Below, one piece after another: positions 48,514 to 60,631 of a DNA stretch of 64,000 nt. The notes beneath the pieces were generated by a model. The model was given only the letters and a program-made list of their open reading frames with translations, was not told the DNA's origin and did not search any database. The first letter of the stretch is position 1, and every line of letters begins with the position of its first letter. Source of the DNA: Elmis aenea (lineage: Eukaryota > Arthropoda > Insecta > Coleoptera > Elmidae); the NCBI GenBank assembly GCA_947652605.1, contig OX393579.1, positions 37,206,970 through 37,270,969 of the forward strand. The letters run 5' to 3'. A program made the translations under genes and the position numbers.

Positions 48514-48752
48514 TACAAAACAATTTTTATTCTTAAACATTTATCTATCAACGAACCATTAAACCAATACAATAATTTCATGTATTAAAGATTTTAAAAT
48601 ATCTAGAAAAGTTGCGACATGATAAAGCGTATCAAAAAAAAATTAAGTTTATTTTTAAACAATACTTTCTTCATACTATGTATGGCGAAAGTAAAAAAGA
48701 TTATTAGGTATGTATTTTGCAGACTAATATACCCATAGTATAATCATCTTCT

Positions 48753-49271
48753 TCTATATATATAAAAGAGATTGTTTGTGTGTTTGTTTGTTTGTTCGCT
48801 ATACAATCCTAGGTCCGTTGACCGATCGGGACCAAATTTTGCACAGTTACTATTTAGGACCTTGCAGATCTAACGCCAAACTTTAAGTACAAGCACATAT
48901 TACCAATTTAAAAAAAAAAATCACTTGGACGGGATTCGATCTTACGTCGGCAAATACCTGGTCAAAACACGATACGGCGCGGTGTATTTCACAAGTAAAG
49001 ATTGTTTTGTATACAATTAGTAATAAATGTACATGAAGTATTATTTTTATTAGTACATTTTTAATTGAAACAAGACGAAAGAAAATAAATTTGAGTTATT
49101 ATTCAATTTTTAAGCAATAAATAGTTATTTTTTAAGGAATTATAAGAAAATGAAAAGATGATTGTGATCAGAGTATGTCATTTGTGTATGATTTGGAATT
49201 ATTGGGCTTATTCAAGTTAAAACAGTAATTAAAATTGTAATCGCCCGTGCAACGCCGGGTAAACCATCTTG
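48753..49271. mobile_element. Helentron/HINE-like non-autonomous element
   Basis: The 5' part TCTATATATATAAAAGAGAT, then GTGTGTTTGTTTGTTTGTTC and a GACCGATCGGGACCAAATTT block, is typical of Helentron-associated elements in insects. The 3' part CGCCCGTGCAACGCCGGGTA forms the short GC hairpin (CCCG...CGGG) seen near their ends. No Rep/helicase coding sequence is present. Exact ends are approximate. Confidence 0.7.
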
Positions 49272-49761
49272 TAATTAATAAAACTCCACTTATTTAAAAA
49301 TATAAGCATTTAAAATGTTATTTATTTATATCATTTTGACTAAAACAACTGAAAGTAATCTTAAGCGACACTTTTGTACATAGTTAGATGGTGTTAGAAT
49401 TTAAAATAAAAGTGCCAGCCTGGTATAGGCACTAAATACACTTTCAAAGCAAGTTATGTAATTTAATTTAAAGAAACGAGCACAAACATACATTTTTGTG
49501 TGTACAAAAAAATATATATTTGAGCCGTTTATTTTGAAAGTAGTCACTTTTTGCGAAAAATGAGTTAAAGCTATTTACGATTATAAAAATGTATCGTATT
49601 TTTATCTTTAAACATTTTAACTGTACTTCTTGCAAATAATTTGATAATGGTTCAATTATGGATTTGCTTTTTTATATACCCCAATTTACCAGTTATTTGA
49701 AACATTTGAAACAATGTGAATAATAATGATCATTATAAAATACTTAAAATGAAATACATTA
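49272..49761. other. AT-rich spacer
   Basis: Nothing recognised. Confidence 0.45.
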
Positions 49762-51184
49762 CAGTGTGACCCATTTCAAAGGGGATCACACCTATAAAAA
49801 GTTTATCTAAGTATGATCCGATTTTCATGAATTTCTTTTTTTTTAAACAATAATGCATCAAAAACTATACTTTGGCACCCTATTTTAAAATTTAGTTAAC
49901 ACTCACAAAGCCTACTATGATTTTTTTTAGATGTCAAAATTGGTAACATTTGCTTAGCGATTTTTTAATCTAAAATCTTACTACTTCGCTGGATTCAGGA
50001 TGCCCTCAAATGGGTTTGTACAAATTTCATAAAAAAATATTTTAACCTCTTAAGCGCCGCGCTTGGCAAAGCAAAGTGCGCTCCTAGGCGGGGACTGATT
50101 TTTAACGCGTGCGTATATATGCGTTATGTCCATAATCTAAACAGATACATACGTCATGGCCATTGCATAGACGAAATAATAAAATCCGGATCATATTATG
50201 AATTATTATGAATTATTTGAAGCAAACTTATTACAGTAATAATAATAAAAAATTCTTTTTTTATTAAAAATAAACGTAATACAGTAGTAAAAAATATAAA
50301 AATTAAAAAATAAAAAAATTGGTTTTATAAAATAAACACATTACAGACGTAGAAAATCAATATTATAAAATATTTTTTAATTATATAAAACAATCTCATT
50401 GCAGTAATAATAATAAAAAATCAAAAAATCCTCCTGTTGTTTAAAATAAACCCATAAAATGTATATCACAGCAAACAGGTTGAAACAAGTTTACAAACAC
50501 GGCGTCTTATAGTACAGATAAACTAATGAAAACGTGCAGGCGAATATAATCGACAAGTTCATAGAGATACAACGCGAATATATCCGTCATACGCGCAGAC
50601 TAACGAAAATTCAGATGACGAATATATACGTCATAAGCGCTTAAGAGGTTAAAAAAAGATTAATTATTAATTTAATATTTGTGATTAAATTAATATCAAT
50701 ATTGGCAACGCACTGTACTATGCTATGTAAAAAAAAAAAGTTGGACTTAACGATTTTATTCGTATCAGTATTAAAATGGCAACTTTTATTGAATTTTCGA
50801 TAAGTAAATAACTAAATTTACAAGAAAAAATAAAAATATGTAAATAAAAACAGTCCTACACCTAACAGTAGAAGGACTCATGACTAAATAATAAAATAAA
50901 ATAAAAATTAATAAATATTTTTTCATAAAATTTGGTACAAACCCATTTGAGGTCAACCTGAATCGAGTGGTGTAGTCAGATTTTTGATTAAAAAATCGCT
51001 AGACAAATTTTGCCAATTTTGACATCGAATAAAATTGATAGTAGGCTTTGTGAGTGTAAACTAAATTTTAAAATAGGGTGTCAAAGTACAGTTTTTAATG
51101 ATTTATCGTTTTAAAAAAGTTCATGAAAATCGGACCATAAATAAAATTTGTATGAGGTGATCTTCTTTAAAATGGGTCACACTG
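49762..51184. mobile_element. Foldback element containing a piggyBac-type MITE
   Basis: The ends CAGTGTGACCCATTTCAAAG and TTTAAAATGGGTCACACTG pair and adjoin TA. The arms share AACACTCACAAAGCCTACTATG and its complement near 51035, and a CCGATTTTCATGAA / TTCATGAAAATCGG pair. A 603-bp element with TTAA duplications lies between them. Confidence 0.9.
50046..50648. mobile_element. piggyBac-type MITE with TTAA duplication
   Basis: The termini CCTCTTAAGCGC and GCGCTTAAGAGG are perfect complements and sit directly against TTAA on both sides (50042-50045 and 50649-50652). piggyBac elements insert at TTAA and begin CCY. Near both ends are GCGTGCGTATATATGCG / GACGAATATATACGTC words. There is no transposase; the interior is AT-rich with AATAATAATAAAAAA repeats. 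Confidence 0.9.
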
Positions 51185-53705
51185 TATAAATTAATTATAT
51201 TGTATAATTTACTTATCAATTCTGTTGAATTACTGTCTTATCAAACATCACTTCAGTACAACACATCGGACAAAATCAACCCAAGTCCGTAGTTTTTATA
51301 AACTATTGATTTTGAGATTGGCCTAAGTCACTTTACAGTTATAAAAAAATGGCGATTCGTTAACGTCTGTGCGAAATTATGTAGTCCGAGAAAAATATAA
51401 ATAACCGAGATAACAAGTATAAGTTAAATTTCTCTATAATAAGCATAAATACTTTTATGCATAATAAAATGCAAAACGTTTAATATCTCAAAATAACATA
51501 AAAGTGCCTTTTGCCACTTTCAAAATAAACAGCCCATTCAATGACAGTAAGATACTTTTAAAGCTTGCAAGACATTTCATTGTCTGAGACACCTCGTCAC
51601 TCGTATGTATAACTCTAATAAAATTTCTCATGTTTATAACCTTTTAATAACAGACTTCACCTACATATTGATATTTACTTAAAGTTCTCTACATGTTTAA
51701 ATTTTATTGATGTAAACTTCAACTATTAGCGACAAAATGTGAATGTGTACGTGTTCACATGCTGTATCCTACTTACAATGGCACAAAAAATAATTATAGA
51801 AGAGAGCCCAAGGTTATACGTCCTCAAATTCTCAGTTTAAAATTCCGTTAAGGTTGTTATAATGATATCGATGTTATTATTATATACGCTAGTCACAGAG
51901 CAGTATAATTTACCTCACCTCTTCTTGAAACATAATACACATAGTTCCTTTCGGCACGAAACAGGAAGACCCCTATTGTTTTTGTATAGAACATTTATAG
52001 CGATTGTGTAGACACAAAAAGGAGGGACAAATATTTGAAACGTGTATTAAGAAGAATGCGTAATAATTTTTTACTTTGTTTTTATTTAAATAACCTTTAA
52101 CATAGTAATTGTAAACTTCAGTGCGGTATGAAAATATTTTCATAAGCGAACGTTTAAATAGGAATTTAAATTAGAATGATAGGACGCTTCAAGTGTGGAC
52201 AAACAAAGTTAAAAACAATTGTGAAACAATTGATTGTCCATTGATGATAAATGATAAAAAACGAGCAGCCGTAAAACCTGTTACTTAAAGAAATAAACAT
52301 TGTATAACAATAAACGCATGAAAATTGAGTAACGGAATTTGAAGTATATTAATATGGAGTGTTTAAAATAGTACTACATCAAGCAATTAATCACTATATC
52401 ACAGGACAAAAACTAATTTCAAACCACTTTGACACTTTTTCCGTCTCAATGTTTTAAAAATAAGATCAAAGTTGCATATTTAACATCAAAATTATGCAAA
52501 ATTGCCTTAACACTTAATTCTAATGCAGAAAGATTGCACTGTCAAAAAGCATTTATATGGAATGAAACATCTGAAAGTAAAGTGAAGATTATATGTATGT
52601 TATTAAATTTTATAAACCTTCAGTTGTTTTTAAGATACTTGATTTTAAATTTTTGTTTTTCTTGTAAATGGCACCCTATATTTTAAAATATCTAAATATA
52701 AGAGCTCTCAAATTGTTTTATAATATTTAAACCCTTTAATAAACAGTGAATGATAAAAATAATAAACAGATTTAATAACTGCATAATCAAATGCAATTAA
52801 AATTGAAGTGATAATTGCAATTTTTACTGAAAAATCAGTTAAACTTATTTTTTATTTGTTTTATTTAATTACCGGTTTTTTGTTATTTATACTGTATTTC
52901 TATTCCTAACAGTTTATAGAAGACATTTACAATTAATTTCTGTCAGTTTATAATTTTTTTACAGAATTTTGATCTAAAGTGTGGTATTGTTAATAGAAAA
53001 ATGATTCTGGCAGAGAGTTGATACATTATTTATCTAGTGATAGGGGAATATTAAGAGCTTTTAATTAATGAATTAAACAGTATGGGTGCCAATAAACACT
53101 TAAAAAAAAATCATAGTTTATACTTTTGTTAATTATTAGTACATTATTTCTAGGAATCACAATTAATCAAAGACTTCTACTTCCTTTTAACTATTTTTTG
53201 TTGTGTCGTAATCTCCTCTCAAATTATACTTAAATTTTTTATCACGTGATAGAGAATTTCAAGAGCTTTTAAATGCAGTATTTGAAAAAAATACAAAAAT
53301 TAAAATAACCATTTAAAACGTTTAATTTTAAAGTTTAATACATTATAAACAATCAATAACTTATATAAAAAGGAATCTTTAATAGTTTTTTAATAAACAC
53401 CAACGTTTTATCCCTTAAAACAAGAAAGTTGCGGGGCTTGGGGTTCTTACTGGAGCCATTTATTTAAAAATCACTTCCCAGTTTCAAGATTCGCGTCACT
53501 TCGTCAGCAATTTTTTTTACATATAAAGTTATTAAATATATTATTATAATTATTACAAATTCGTAATACTAACTACAAGACGAGACCTCGAGCTGGTATG
53601 GTTTGTCTTCAATAACCGTAGCTTCTAACAAATAGATAACCGATTGGTAACGCAACTTATGTATATCTAAGAATGATTAAGGATTTTATTTTCAATTTGA
53701 TAGAT
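51185..53705. other. AT-rich stretch with decayed foldback vocabulary
   Basis: No gene recognised. AAATGGCACCCTATATTTT near 52667 and recurring TCAAGAGCTTTTAAAT words near 53050-53270 resemble inner arm segments seen at about 11045 and 12550. No clean ends. Confidence 0.4.
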
Positions 53706-53965
53706 CAGGGGTCGGCAACCCTTGGCACGTGTGCCAATAGGTGGCACGCGACAATATTCTGAGTACCACGCAGAAAAATCTCCGAAATTGTTTGTGGGTC
53801 TGGGACGGCAAACTATAAAACTTACGGTGCCAAAAACACGAAAATAAGAAATTGAATCGAAACAAAAATCAACTTTCAAGCACTCTCAAACAAAGGCCAT
53901 ATTGTTTTTAAGGTTTGAAACTCTTAATATATGACACTCGAAGTGAAAAACTTTGCCGACCCCTG
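53706..53965. mobile_element. hAT-type MITE, CAGGGGTCGGCAAC ends
   Basis: CAGGGGTCGGCAACCC at the left pairs with CTTTGCCGACCCCTG at the right. GGCACGTGTGCC and GGTGGCAC words follow the left end. These ends are typical of hAT (Charlie/Tip100-style) MITEs. The 8-bp duplication is not clear. The minus-strand open frame 53667-53879 is incidental. Confidence 0.8.
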
Positions 53966-54007
53966 TACATAGATGTTTAATCTAAAAACAAACGGACACT
54001 AAGTATA

Positions 54008-54587
54008 CCGGGTGTTTCAAAAGGAATAGTAAATATTTTAGGAGCTGGTAGTATGGACCATTTTGAGTTAAAAAGTTCAGATAAACATGTGTCCAATTCT
54101 CAATGGTTAGGAAGACACAGCTGTTTGAATGTTAACCTTAAAACACCTCACAAAAGGTTGATTATTGCATTTATTGATTATTTAAATTATAATAAAACAC
54201 GAATAATTAGCAATAGTTCAAAGTTGATGTTCAAAAATCCCACCACTCTCCAATTTACTTGACAATACTACGTGTAGCTACACATTCTCGCTTTCAGGTG
54301 ACACATTGTCTCATTCTAACATTACTAGAAAGATGGATCGGTCGATATGGTCACGTTAATTGGCCACCAAGGTCCCCAGACCCTACCCCATTAGATTTTT
54401 GTCTGTGGGAATGCATGAAAAGCAAAGTCGACTAAGAAAAGTAAACACAAGAGTCGAATTTGTCGCTCGCATTATGAATAATGCGAAGTCGAGAATGCAT
54501 TGAAGTTGACGGTGGGATTTTTGAACTTCAAAATGTTTCCATACTACCAGTTCCTAAAATATTTACTATTCCTTCTGAAACACCCTG
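54008..54587 (+). mobile_element. Deleted mariner-like element with CAGGGTGTTTC ends
   Basis: The left CCGGGTGTTTCAAAAGGAAT and the right ATTCCTTCTGAAACACCCTG are inverted repeats of about 50-60 bp that include ACTACCAG / CTGGTAGT. TA flanks both ends. The centre keeps the C-terminal part of a mariner-like transposase. At 580 bp it is a deletion derivative. Confidence 0.85.
54325..54530 (+). pseudogene. Mariner-like transposase C-terminal remnant
   Basis: The frame reads RWIGRYGHVNWPPRSPDPTP then LDFCLWECMKSKVD before a stop at about 54433. It is followed by a related EFVARIMNNAKSRMH. The WPxRSPDxxPLDFxLW block is the conserved region around the third catalytic Asp in a mariner-like lineage common in insects. 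Nothing of the N-terminal half survives. The element ends are of the same CAGGGTG type as the large foldbacks, which ties the two groups together. Confidence 0.8.
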
Positions 54588-57482
54588 TATTTCCAAAAAA
54601 TAAATACTTCTATGTTGTAGTCACACATACACGGATAATATCAATAAATCTGACAAATTGCACATAAACTGCAGTTGGTTTATAATATCGTAAAGCCAAC
54701 TATTAAATTCAAAATTTTTTAGTGCTGAATTACGTTCAACCACATTTAACTTACTTTATAACTTTGGATATAAAATATTACTTAAAAAAACAAATGTTGA
54801 ATAATGTCCACATAATTATTTAAATGCCTCCATAACGTTTTAGAATACATTAAAATTCGTGCGAACAAACAAGTCGTATTCCGCAATAGCAATAATAATC
54901 ATTTAAGTTTACGAATACTAGTCAAACATTTACAGTCGTTTGCGAATAACATATGTTCTGCCTAACCGTCGGTTTCATTAATAGACAAATATTACGAAGC
55001 TTTTTTCAACGTATACTGCAGTTGTATAAGCACCAGTTCACGAAATAACAGCGCTATAAGACCAAACCAAAATGCTTGTAATATTTTTCACAACAACAAT
55101 AATAGCCTACTAGGGTTACATAATTACACATTAATCAAGCAAGCTAGAAAATATTGTTAAAATGGCCAAAACGTACATTGTTTATAAATAATAATTACAG
55201 CGTATAAAAATTTAACAATGTTGTCCTGCTGTGTGAGAACAACTTCACAATAATAGCAACAAATCATAACAAACTGCTCTAGGGTCATACGTTTTTGAAA
55301 TGTAATTTAAAAGATATTCAACGCATTAGTTTAACCTACATTTGTGTCTTTAAATTATTAAATTAGGGGCATAGATCATTTGAGTATTTTAATACTTTAT
55401 TTAGAATAAACGATATTACATAAAAAGTTTTTTTAAGAATCAAAATTAAAAGCAAAACTGTGCATCCCTTTCAATGGACAAGTGCAGAAATTATTTTCCC
55501 CAAGGTTTATTAACAGTTATTACGATTTTTACAATACTTTCTGCAGATATTTATTTGTGAGAACATTTTTATTTCTAACTAACAAAACAGTGCCATTACC
55601 TCTGTTTAACCAACAATATGTTTAAGTATATTTTACTTTATGCTTAACGCTGTGTTAAAACGATTAACACCTTGAGATATTGCACTCCACTGTACTAGAA
55701 ACGCTATTGTTAAATTTTACGAACAAATAATAATAGTTATTGAAGATTTTTGCAAAACAAATTACCAGTTGTAAAATATTGTTAAGTAACTACGTAATCT
55801 TGTTTCAATCAGTTCTTTCGATCTACTCATCTAACGTCTAATTTGAACATTTTTTTCCAGTTCATGGTCACATAATAATGTTGAGATCCAATTTACTGCT
55901 TTTTTATGATTAGTTTAAGTTTTAACTACTACAGAAAACCAATTTTAAAATTCCCTTAAAAAAAACAATAAACCAACGTTTTCTTATTATGAAGTTTCGC
56001 TTTTTACTGAATAAAATTCAAATTAGTTTACAACTCTATAACAATTGAAAATATACGGTAAAACTTTATTTAAATTAACTAGAGTAAAAAATTTGGCAAA
56101 TGAAAAAAAAATCGACAGCTTATTTTTAACCTCAAAAATTTTATTAGTTAAAATTTTTTTGTGACTAAATTATTTTTTAAAACGATGGCAAAATTGTAAA
56201 TTGTACACCCAAATATAATTTATTAAGAATCGCCTAAATAATTCATTTCAAATGCAGACAGACTGCATAGCCAATATACAATTTTTGAATAAATTAAATT
56301 AAAATAAAATGTAACTATAATAGTTTACATCAAAATTTTACGACAAAATAATAAATTAATTTAAATTTGTAATTAGACCTTCTTTTGGTTTTAAATCAGT
56401 GCTTTTGTGCACTCATAATTTTTAAATTTTGACTTTCTTACATAGGTTCTCTTTGTTAAACTACGTAAAAATTCATAAACAACTAATAATCTATGTTTAA
56501 GTCTTCTTTTAAACGTATAGAAACTATTTAATATTGTTACGAAAAGGGCAGAGAAACAAATAATACCCTTCTTAATTTTAAAAGTGAAAGAAATTCCTCA
56601 TCACTAATGTTTTTGCAAATCAATAATTAACAAAAATTCGAATTTTTTTAAACAACTTGATAAGGCTCCATTCATTAAATTTATCTGTATATGGCTGTGT
56701 CATAGCTCGAACAAAAAACAATAACGATTTAGTCAAAAGTAATACTTTACTACACAATTAACAACTTTAAAAAATTTAATTTGCATCCAAAAAAATTCTA
56801 ATAGATTTTAATTTTTTTGTAACTCTACTTAAAACAAATGAAAAACGATCAGTACGCCTTCTAAGATGTATTGTCCTCATTACAATATGAATAAATCATG
56901 GATTAAAATTGTTTACAATTTACAATTATAATTTAATTATAAGTATTGTTTCAGTCATTTAGTTATTCTACCTATTTCGGCATTCATTGTAGAAAAAAAT
57001 GTGATAGAAAATATTAATAATGATTTAAAAAAATATGCAATTAAGGGTTAACTAAAAAATTGTTTTAAAATTTAAAAAATTATACATACCTATATTTTGC
57101 TACAACTTATTTCCAAATACAAATATCAAGAATAAATACAGATAACCAGATCACTTCGACTAAATTAATGTTTTCACTTAAACTAAAAAATCAGTCACTG
57201 AACAAAATATTTCATAACATAAACTGAAACGCACTTAAAGTTTGTTTATTATGTGAGCACATGCGTGACACGCTCGCGTTATAAGACAGAAGTATAACGC
57301 CGCGCTATACCGTACCTCACCTATGCTGGTTTGCGCCAGACTGTTTTAATGGGGCAATTTAAACACCGCTTCCCGTTTATTACAGAATTGGAGGGAGAGG
57401 ATCCCTAATTCAGTTGATTGGTAGATACCACATGCACTTATTTTAAGCACGTCCTTACCTAGAGAGTTTTAACCCTTTAGCG
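54588..57482. other. Very AT-rich stretch, nothing recognised
   Basis: No gene, no complete repeat. TTAACCCTTTAGCGC near 57470 resembles a piggyBac-type end that abuts the following hAT fragment. Confidence 0.45.
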
Positions 57483-57720
57483 CAGGGGTCGGCAACCTTT
57501 TTGATATCGAGGGCCCATTTTTTCATGGCCAACATTTTTCGAGCCAACATTTTTTTAAATATTTTTTATTACTTTCATTTATTACTGCTGTATATTTTGA
57601 TAACTTAAAATCTTAACAAAATATATGGTTTGTTCATATTCTAGATTCTTTTTTAAATCTTCTGCAGGTCGCATAAAATTGTTTAGTGTGCTACACTTGG
57701 CCCCGCAGGCCAAAGAATAC
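57483..57720. mobile_element. Truncated hAT-type MITE
   Basis: It starts CAGGGGTCGGCAACCTTTTT with a GAGGGCCCATTTTT block, and runs to a GCTACACTTGGCCCCGCAGG block that looks like the inner part of the right end. The terminal GCCGACCCCTG is missing. Confidence 0.6.
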
Positions 57721-57893
57721 GTCTGTAGCTTTGAAATTTAAAACACCTACTTAAACCAGGCTCATTCCCATTTTTTGTTAGGTTTTTTATTTTAAAAAAC
57801 ACAAGGTTTCACAATTACGTTTTGTGCATAGACGCCGGTATAATTTTTTTACCATTTATTTGCTGATAAGGATGTCCAAAATATACCTATATA

Positions 57894-59002
57894 CAAAATG
57901 GTCCACATAGAAGGGCCACTATCGGAATCTCGTAATCGGTAAGACCTACAAAGAAACTTAAACTACACAAATTGTTTCCCTTTCTGAAACCTATTCAGTG
58001 ATGCTCTAATGTTTTAGAAAAGTTCCATGGCACGCTAGATAATGAACAAAAATCAAAATGGACATTTTTTTAAAATCGGTAATAACTTAGCTATACTTAT
58101 TGGTACAAAAACATTTTTGGTGAAAAAGCTATAGTTTTTTTTTACACGCTATAAAATAATAGTTATTTATGTATCAAGGCCAAAAAGTACGTTTTGGCCG
58201 AGGTGCATATTACATTTTTTGTGCGATCGAATTAAAAACAATTTAAATTTTTAGTAATTTTCAAAATTATAGGTTAGAAACTACGTGACATTCTGTCACT
58301 GACAAATGACGGCGTATGAACTGCATTACCGGCCCTCTCCTTAGCAACGGCCGTAAAAGTTACTTTTTCGGCCGTTGCTATGGGTAACGGCCTGAAAAGT
58401 AACTTTTACGGCCGTTGCTAAGGATGGGGCCGGTAATGCAGTACTTTATGGTTGCTAACGCGTCCGTCAAACAGCTGTTTCTAGTACGATCGCACAAAAA
58501 AACATTTATTTGTTTCAATATTGTTTAAATTCATGGCACTCTGTAGCTTTATGGGGATTTTTTGTTGAATTTTATTTGTTTTGAGCCTAAATATCAAAAT
58601 AAATACATGAAACCTTATATCACTTTAAAAAAAAGAAAAAAATGCTTGTTCATGAGGTCATAGCCATAGTTTCCATTTAAAAAGATGCAAGTTTGTAATT
58701 TATCTAACAATTTAAACAATATGAAACAAATGAACGTTTCTATTTTACAGTGCGTAAAAATCTACATCTTTTCCCTATAATATTTTTTATACCATCAAGT
58801 TAGTATAACCGAGTTATTAAGGATTTTAAAAAAAAATGCCCATTTTGTTAGTTATCTAGCGTGCCATGAGACTTTCTTAAAACATTAAGGCATCACTAAA
58901 TAGGTCTCAGAATAGGGGACCAATTTGTCTAGTTTAATTTTTTTTTGTAGCTCTTACCGATTACAAGATCTTGATAGTGGCCCTTCTATGTGGACCACCC
59001 TG
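57894..59002. mobile_element. TA-flanked foldback element, about 1.1 kb
   Basis: The left CAAAATGGTCCACATAGAAG pairs with CTTCTATGTGGACCACCCTG at the right. TA flanks both. The ATCGGAATCTCGTAATCGG box pairs with CCGATTACAAGATCTTGATA. Arms continue through TTCCATGGCACGCTAG / CTAGCGTGCCATGAGACTTT. TCATAGCCATAGTTTCC near 58658 is the complement of the shared core. A GC-rich palindrome (58321-58441) fills the loop. Confidence 0.9.
58321..58441. repeat. GC-rich 121-bp near-perfect palindrome
   Basis: CTGCATTACCGGCCC...TCCTTAGCAACGGCCGTAAAA on the left pairs with TTTTACGGCCGTTGCTAAGGA...GGCCGGTAATGCAG on the right. Only a few mismatches lie close to the centre. It also repeats ACGGCCGTTGCTA internally. 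It is the most GC-rich block in this part of the window and sits in a foldback loop. Confidence 0.9.
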
Positions 59003-59009
59003 TATATGT

Positions 59010-60085
59010 TACGCAGAATTAGTGAACTTACCCAGTTCGTAAAATAAGCAATTTTTTGTCTAATTTGTGAAATAGGCACAAGGTTTACCTAGGGTACCTC
59101 TATATAACAGGGTATGGCCACGCTTCACAAACCCTCCAAATTTCTAATAGCCGCTATGGGATTATATAGGATTTCTTTTAATAACTCAATTTTTAAACGA
59201 AATTTGTAGGTAAAAACTCAATTGGCGTGCAGAAATAGATGCAATAATAAGTATAGCAATTAAAAAATGAGTAAAACGAAGGATTGACAATTGTTATTAG
59301 CTATTAATGTTTACAAAACATTTACGGAGCGCGTATTTCCATGGTAGGCATGCAACCCATGACACACGCCGCGTGTCATGGGTTGTAGGCTGGTAAGGAA
59401 TAAAACACAAGACGTCATGATTAACGTATTTTTTAATGTCCAATGAGCAACTGAAAAGTATAGATTCATCAATTTAATTTCATATTTTATCACAAAATTA
59501 CATTATTAATCCCAATCATTGCTATTAAGTTCGATGTAGACCAATAATACATCGCACATTTTCTTAAAAATTAAAAAAATAATTGTATTTTACTTAACTT
59601 ATAAAATTTACGTATGGTAATAACTTACAAAACTATCACTAATGTCTTTTAAATAAAATATGAATATTTCCTATGCGCTCCATACTATTTATTTGAAATC
59701 TGGAGGTCTCAGCCTAGCGAGCGGCAAGCGAAACTCGACCGTATATACACCTCAGCCAATAGAAACTTGTTCTTGGTTGACCATACCCTGTTTATTAAGG
59801 TACCCTAGGTTTACCCAGTTCGTAAAATAAGCAATACTACTAAAAAAATATTTGAAAAACCTTTAACCTGATCCTCTTTTAGTGACCAAATGAATGAGCG
59901 CCAAGTTAAAAGATTGTAAAAGTTGTTTTTTATGTCTTGTCTATTTCACAAAGACAAGGGCCGATTTCACGTATTAGGCATAGACATAGTATTGCTTATT
60001 TCACGAATTCGGCAAATGCTCTGACTATTTTTCGACTTTAGCAAAAAACTGCCTATATCACCAACTCTGCAAGTTCACTGTGACG
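59010..60085. repeat. Dispersed AATTCGTGAAATAAGC motif array
   Basis: AGTTCGTAAAATAAGCAAT occurs at 59035 and again near 59817. AATTTGTGAAATAGGCAC lies near 59062. The complement appears as GGCCGATTTCACGTATTAGGC near 59959, TGCTTATTTCACGAATTCGG near 59993 and GCCTATATCACCAACTCTGC near 60050. A separate inverted-repeat element (59082-59816) lies between the direct and inverted copies. Confidence 0.65.
59082..59816. mobile_element. Inverted-repeat element, CCTAGGGTACC ends
   Basis: GGTTTACCTAGGGTACC then AACAGGGTATGGCCA on the left pairs with TGACCATACCCTG then GGTACCCTAGGTTTACC on the right, about 38 bp in all. Non-coding interior. A perfect small hairpin at 59353-59385 pairs CAACCCATGACAC with GTGTCATGGGTTG. 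The superfamily is unknown. Confidence 0.7.
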
Positions 60086-60337
60086 TGACATAAAAACCGT
60101 GTGCAAATGAAATCAAGCTCCCCTCCGTTTTTTCTTGTTTTTTATTTAATGAAAACAAATTTTAGACATGCTATATGAGCATAAAACTCGATTATCTGAA
60201 CATATGTTCACTTTTACATCAATTCCAGTTTCGTCAGTAAAGGTCGTAATTGTGTTATTTTAAAAATAAAGCAGTTTATAATGCAACTACATTTTTTTAA
60301 ACTTCGACCAAAAACCAGCGAGCAATAAAAATAAATT

Positions 60338-60625
60338 ATGAATGCAGTTTTCTTCAGGAGTGCGGGCCTGGCCAATGCAATTAAGCTAGATGTGCAGAAT
60401 ACAGTTACGAAGAAATGATACCCAGAAAAATGTTTGGCTGAAGTATTCAATAGAGTTCCCGAGAAAGGAATTATGCTCCATTACGATAATGCATCTTCTC
60501 ATATGGCAGCTTCAACTCTCCAATTTCTAGCTTTAAAAAAAAAAAGTTATGGACATTCATCGTACTCACTTTACTTTGGGTTATTTTTTGGGTAAACATT
60601 TTTTATCTGAGGAGAAGATTAAAAA
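60338..60625 (+). pseudogene. Mariner transposase fragment
   Basis: One frame reads MNAVFFRSAGLANAIKL, DVQNTVTKK, an in-frame TGA at 60416 (where the family usually has W), then YPEKCLAEVFNRVPEKGIML and HYDNASSHMAASTLQFLA. HYDNASSH holds the second catalytic Asp of the D,D34D triad. After an A-run the frame shifts and weak GKHFLSEEKIKN continues. The N-terminal DNA-binding half, the first catalytic Asp and the third Asp block are not seen. The foldback at 60632 starts immediately after. It is a different mariner lineage from the WPPRSPD remnant at 54 kb. Confidence 0.75.
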
Positions 60626-60631
60626 TATATA

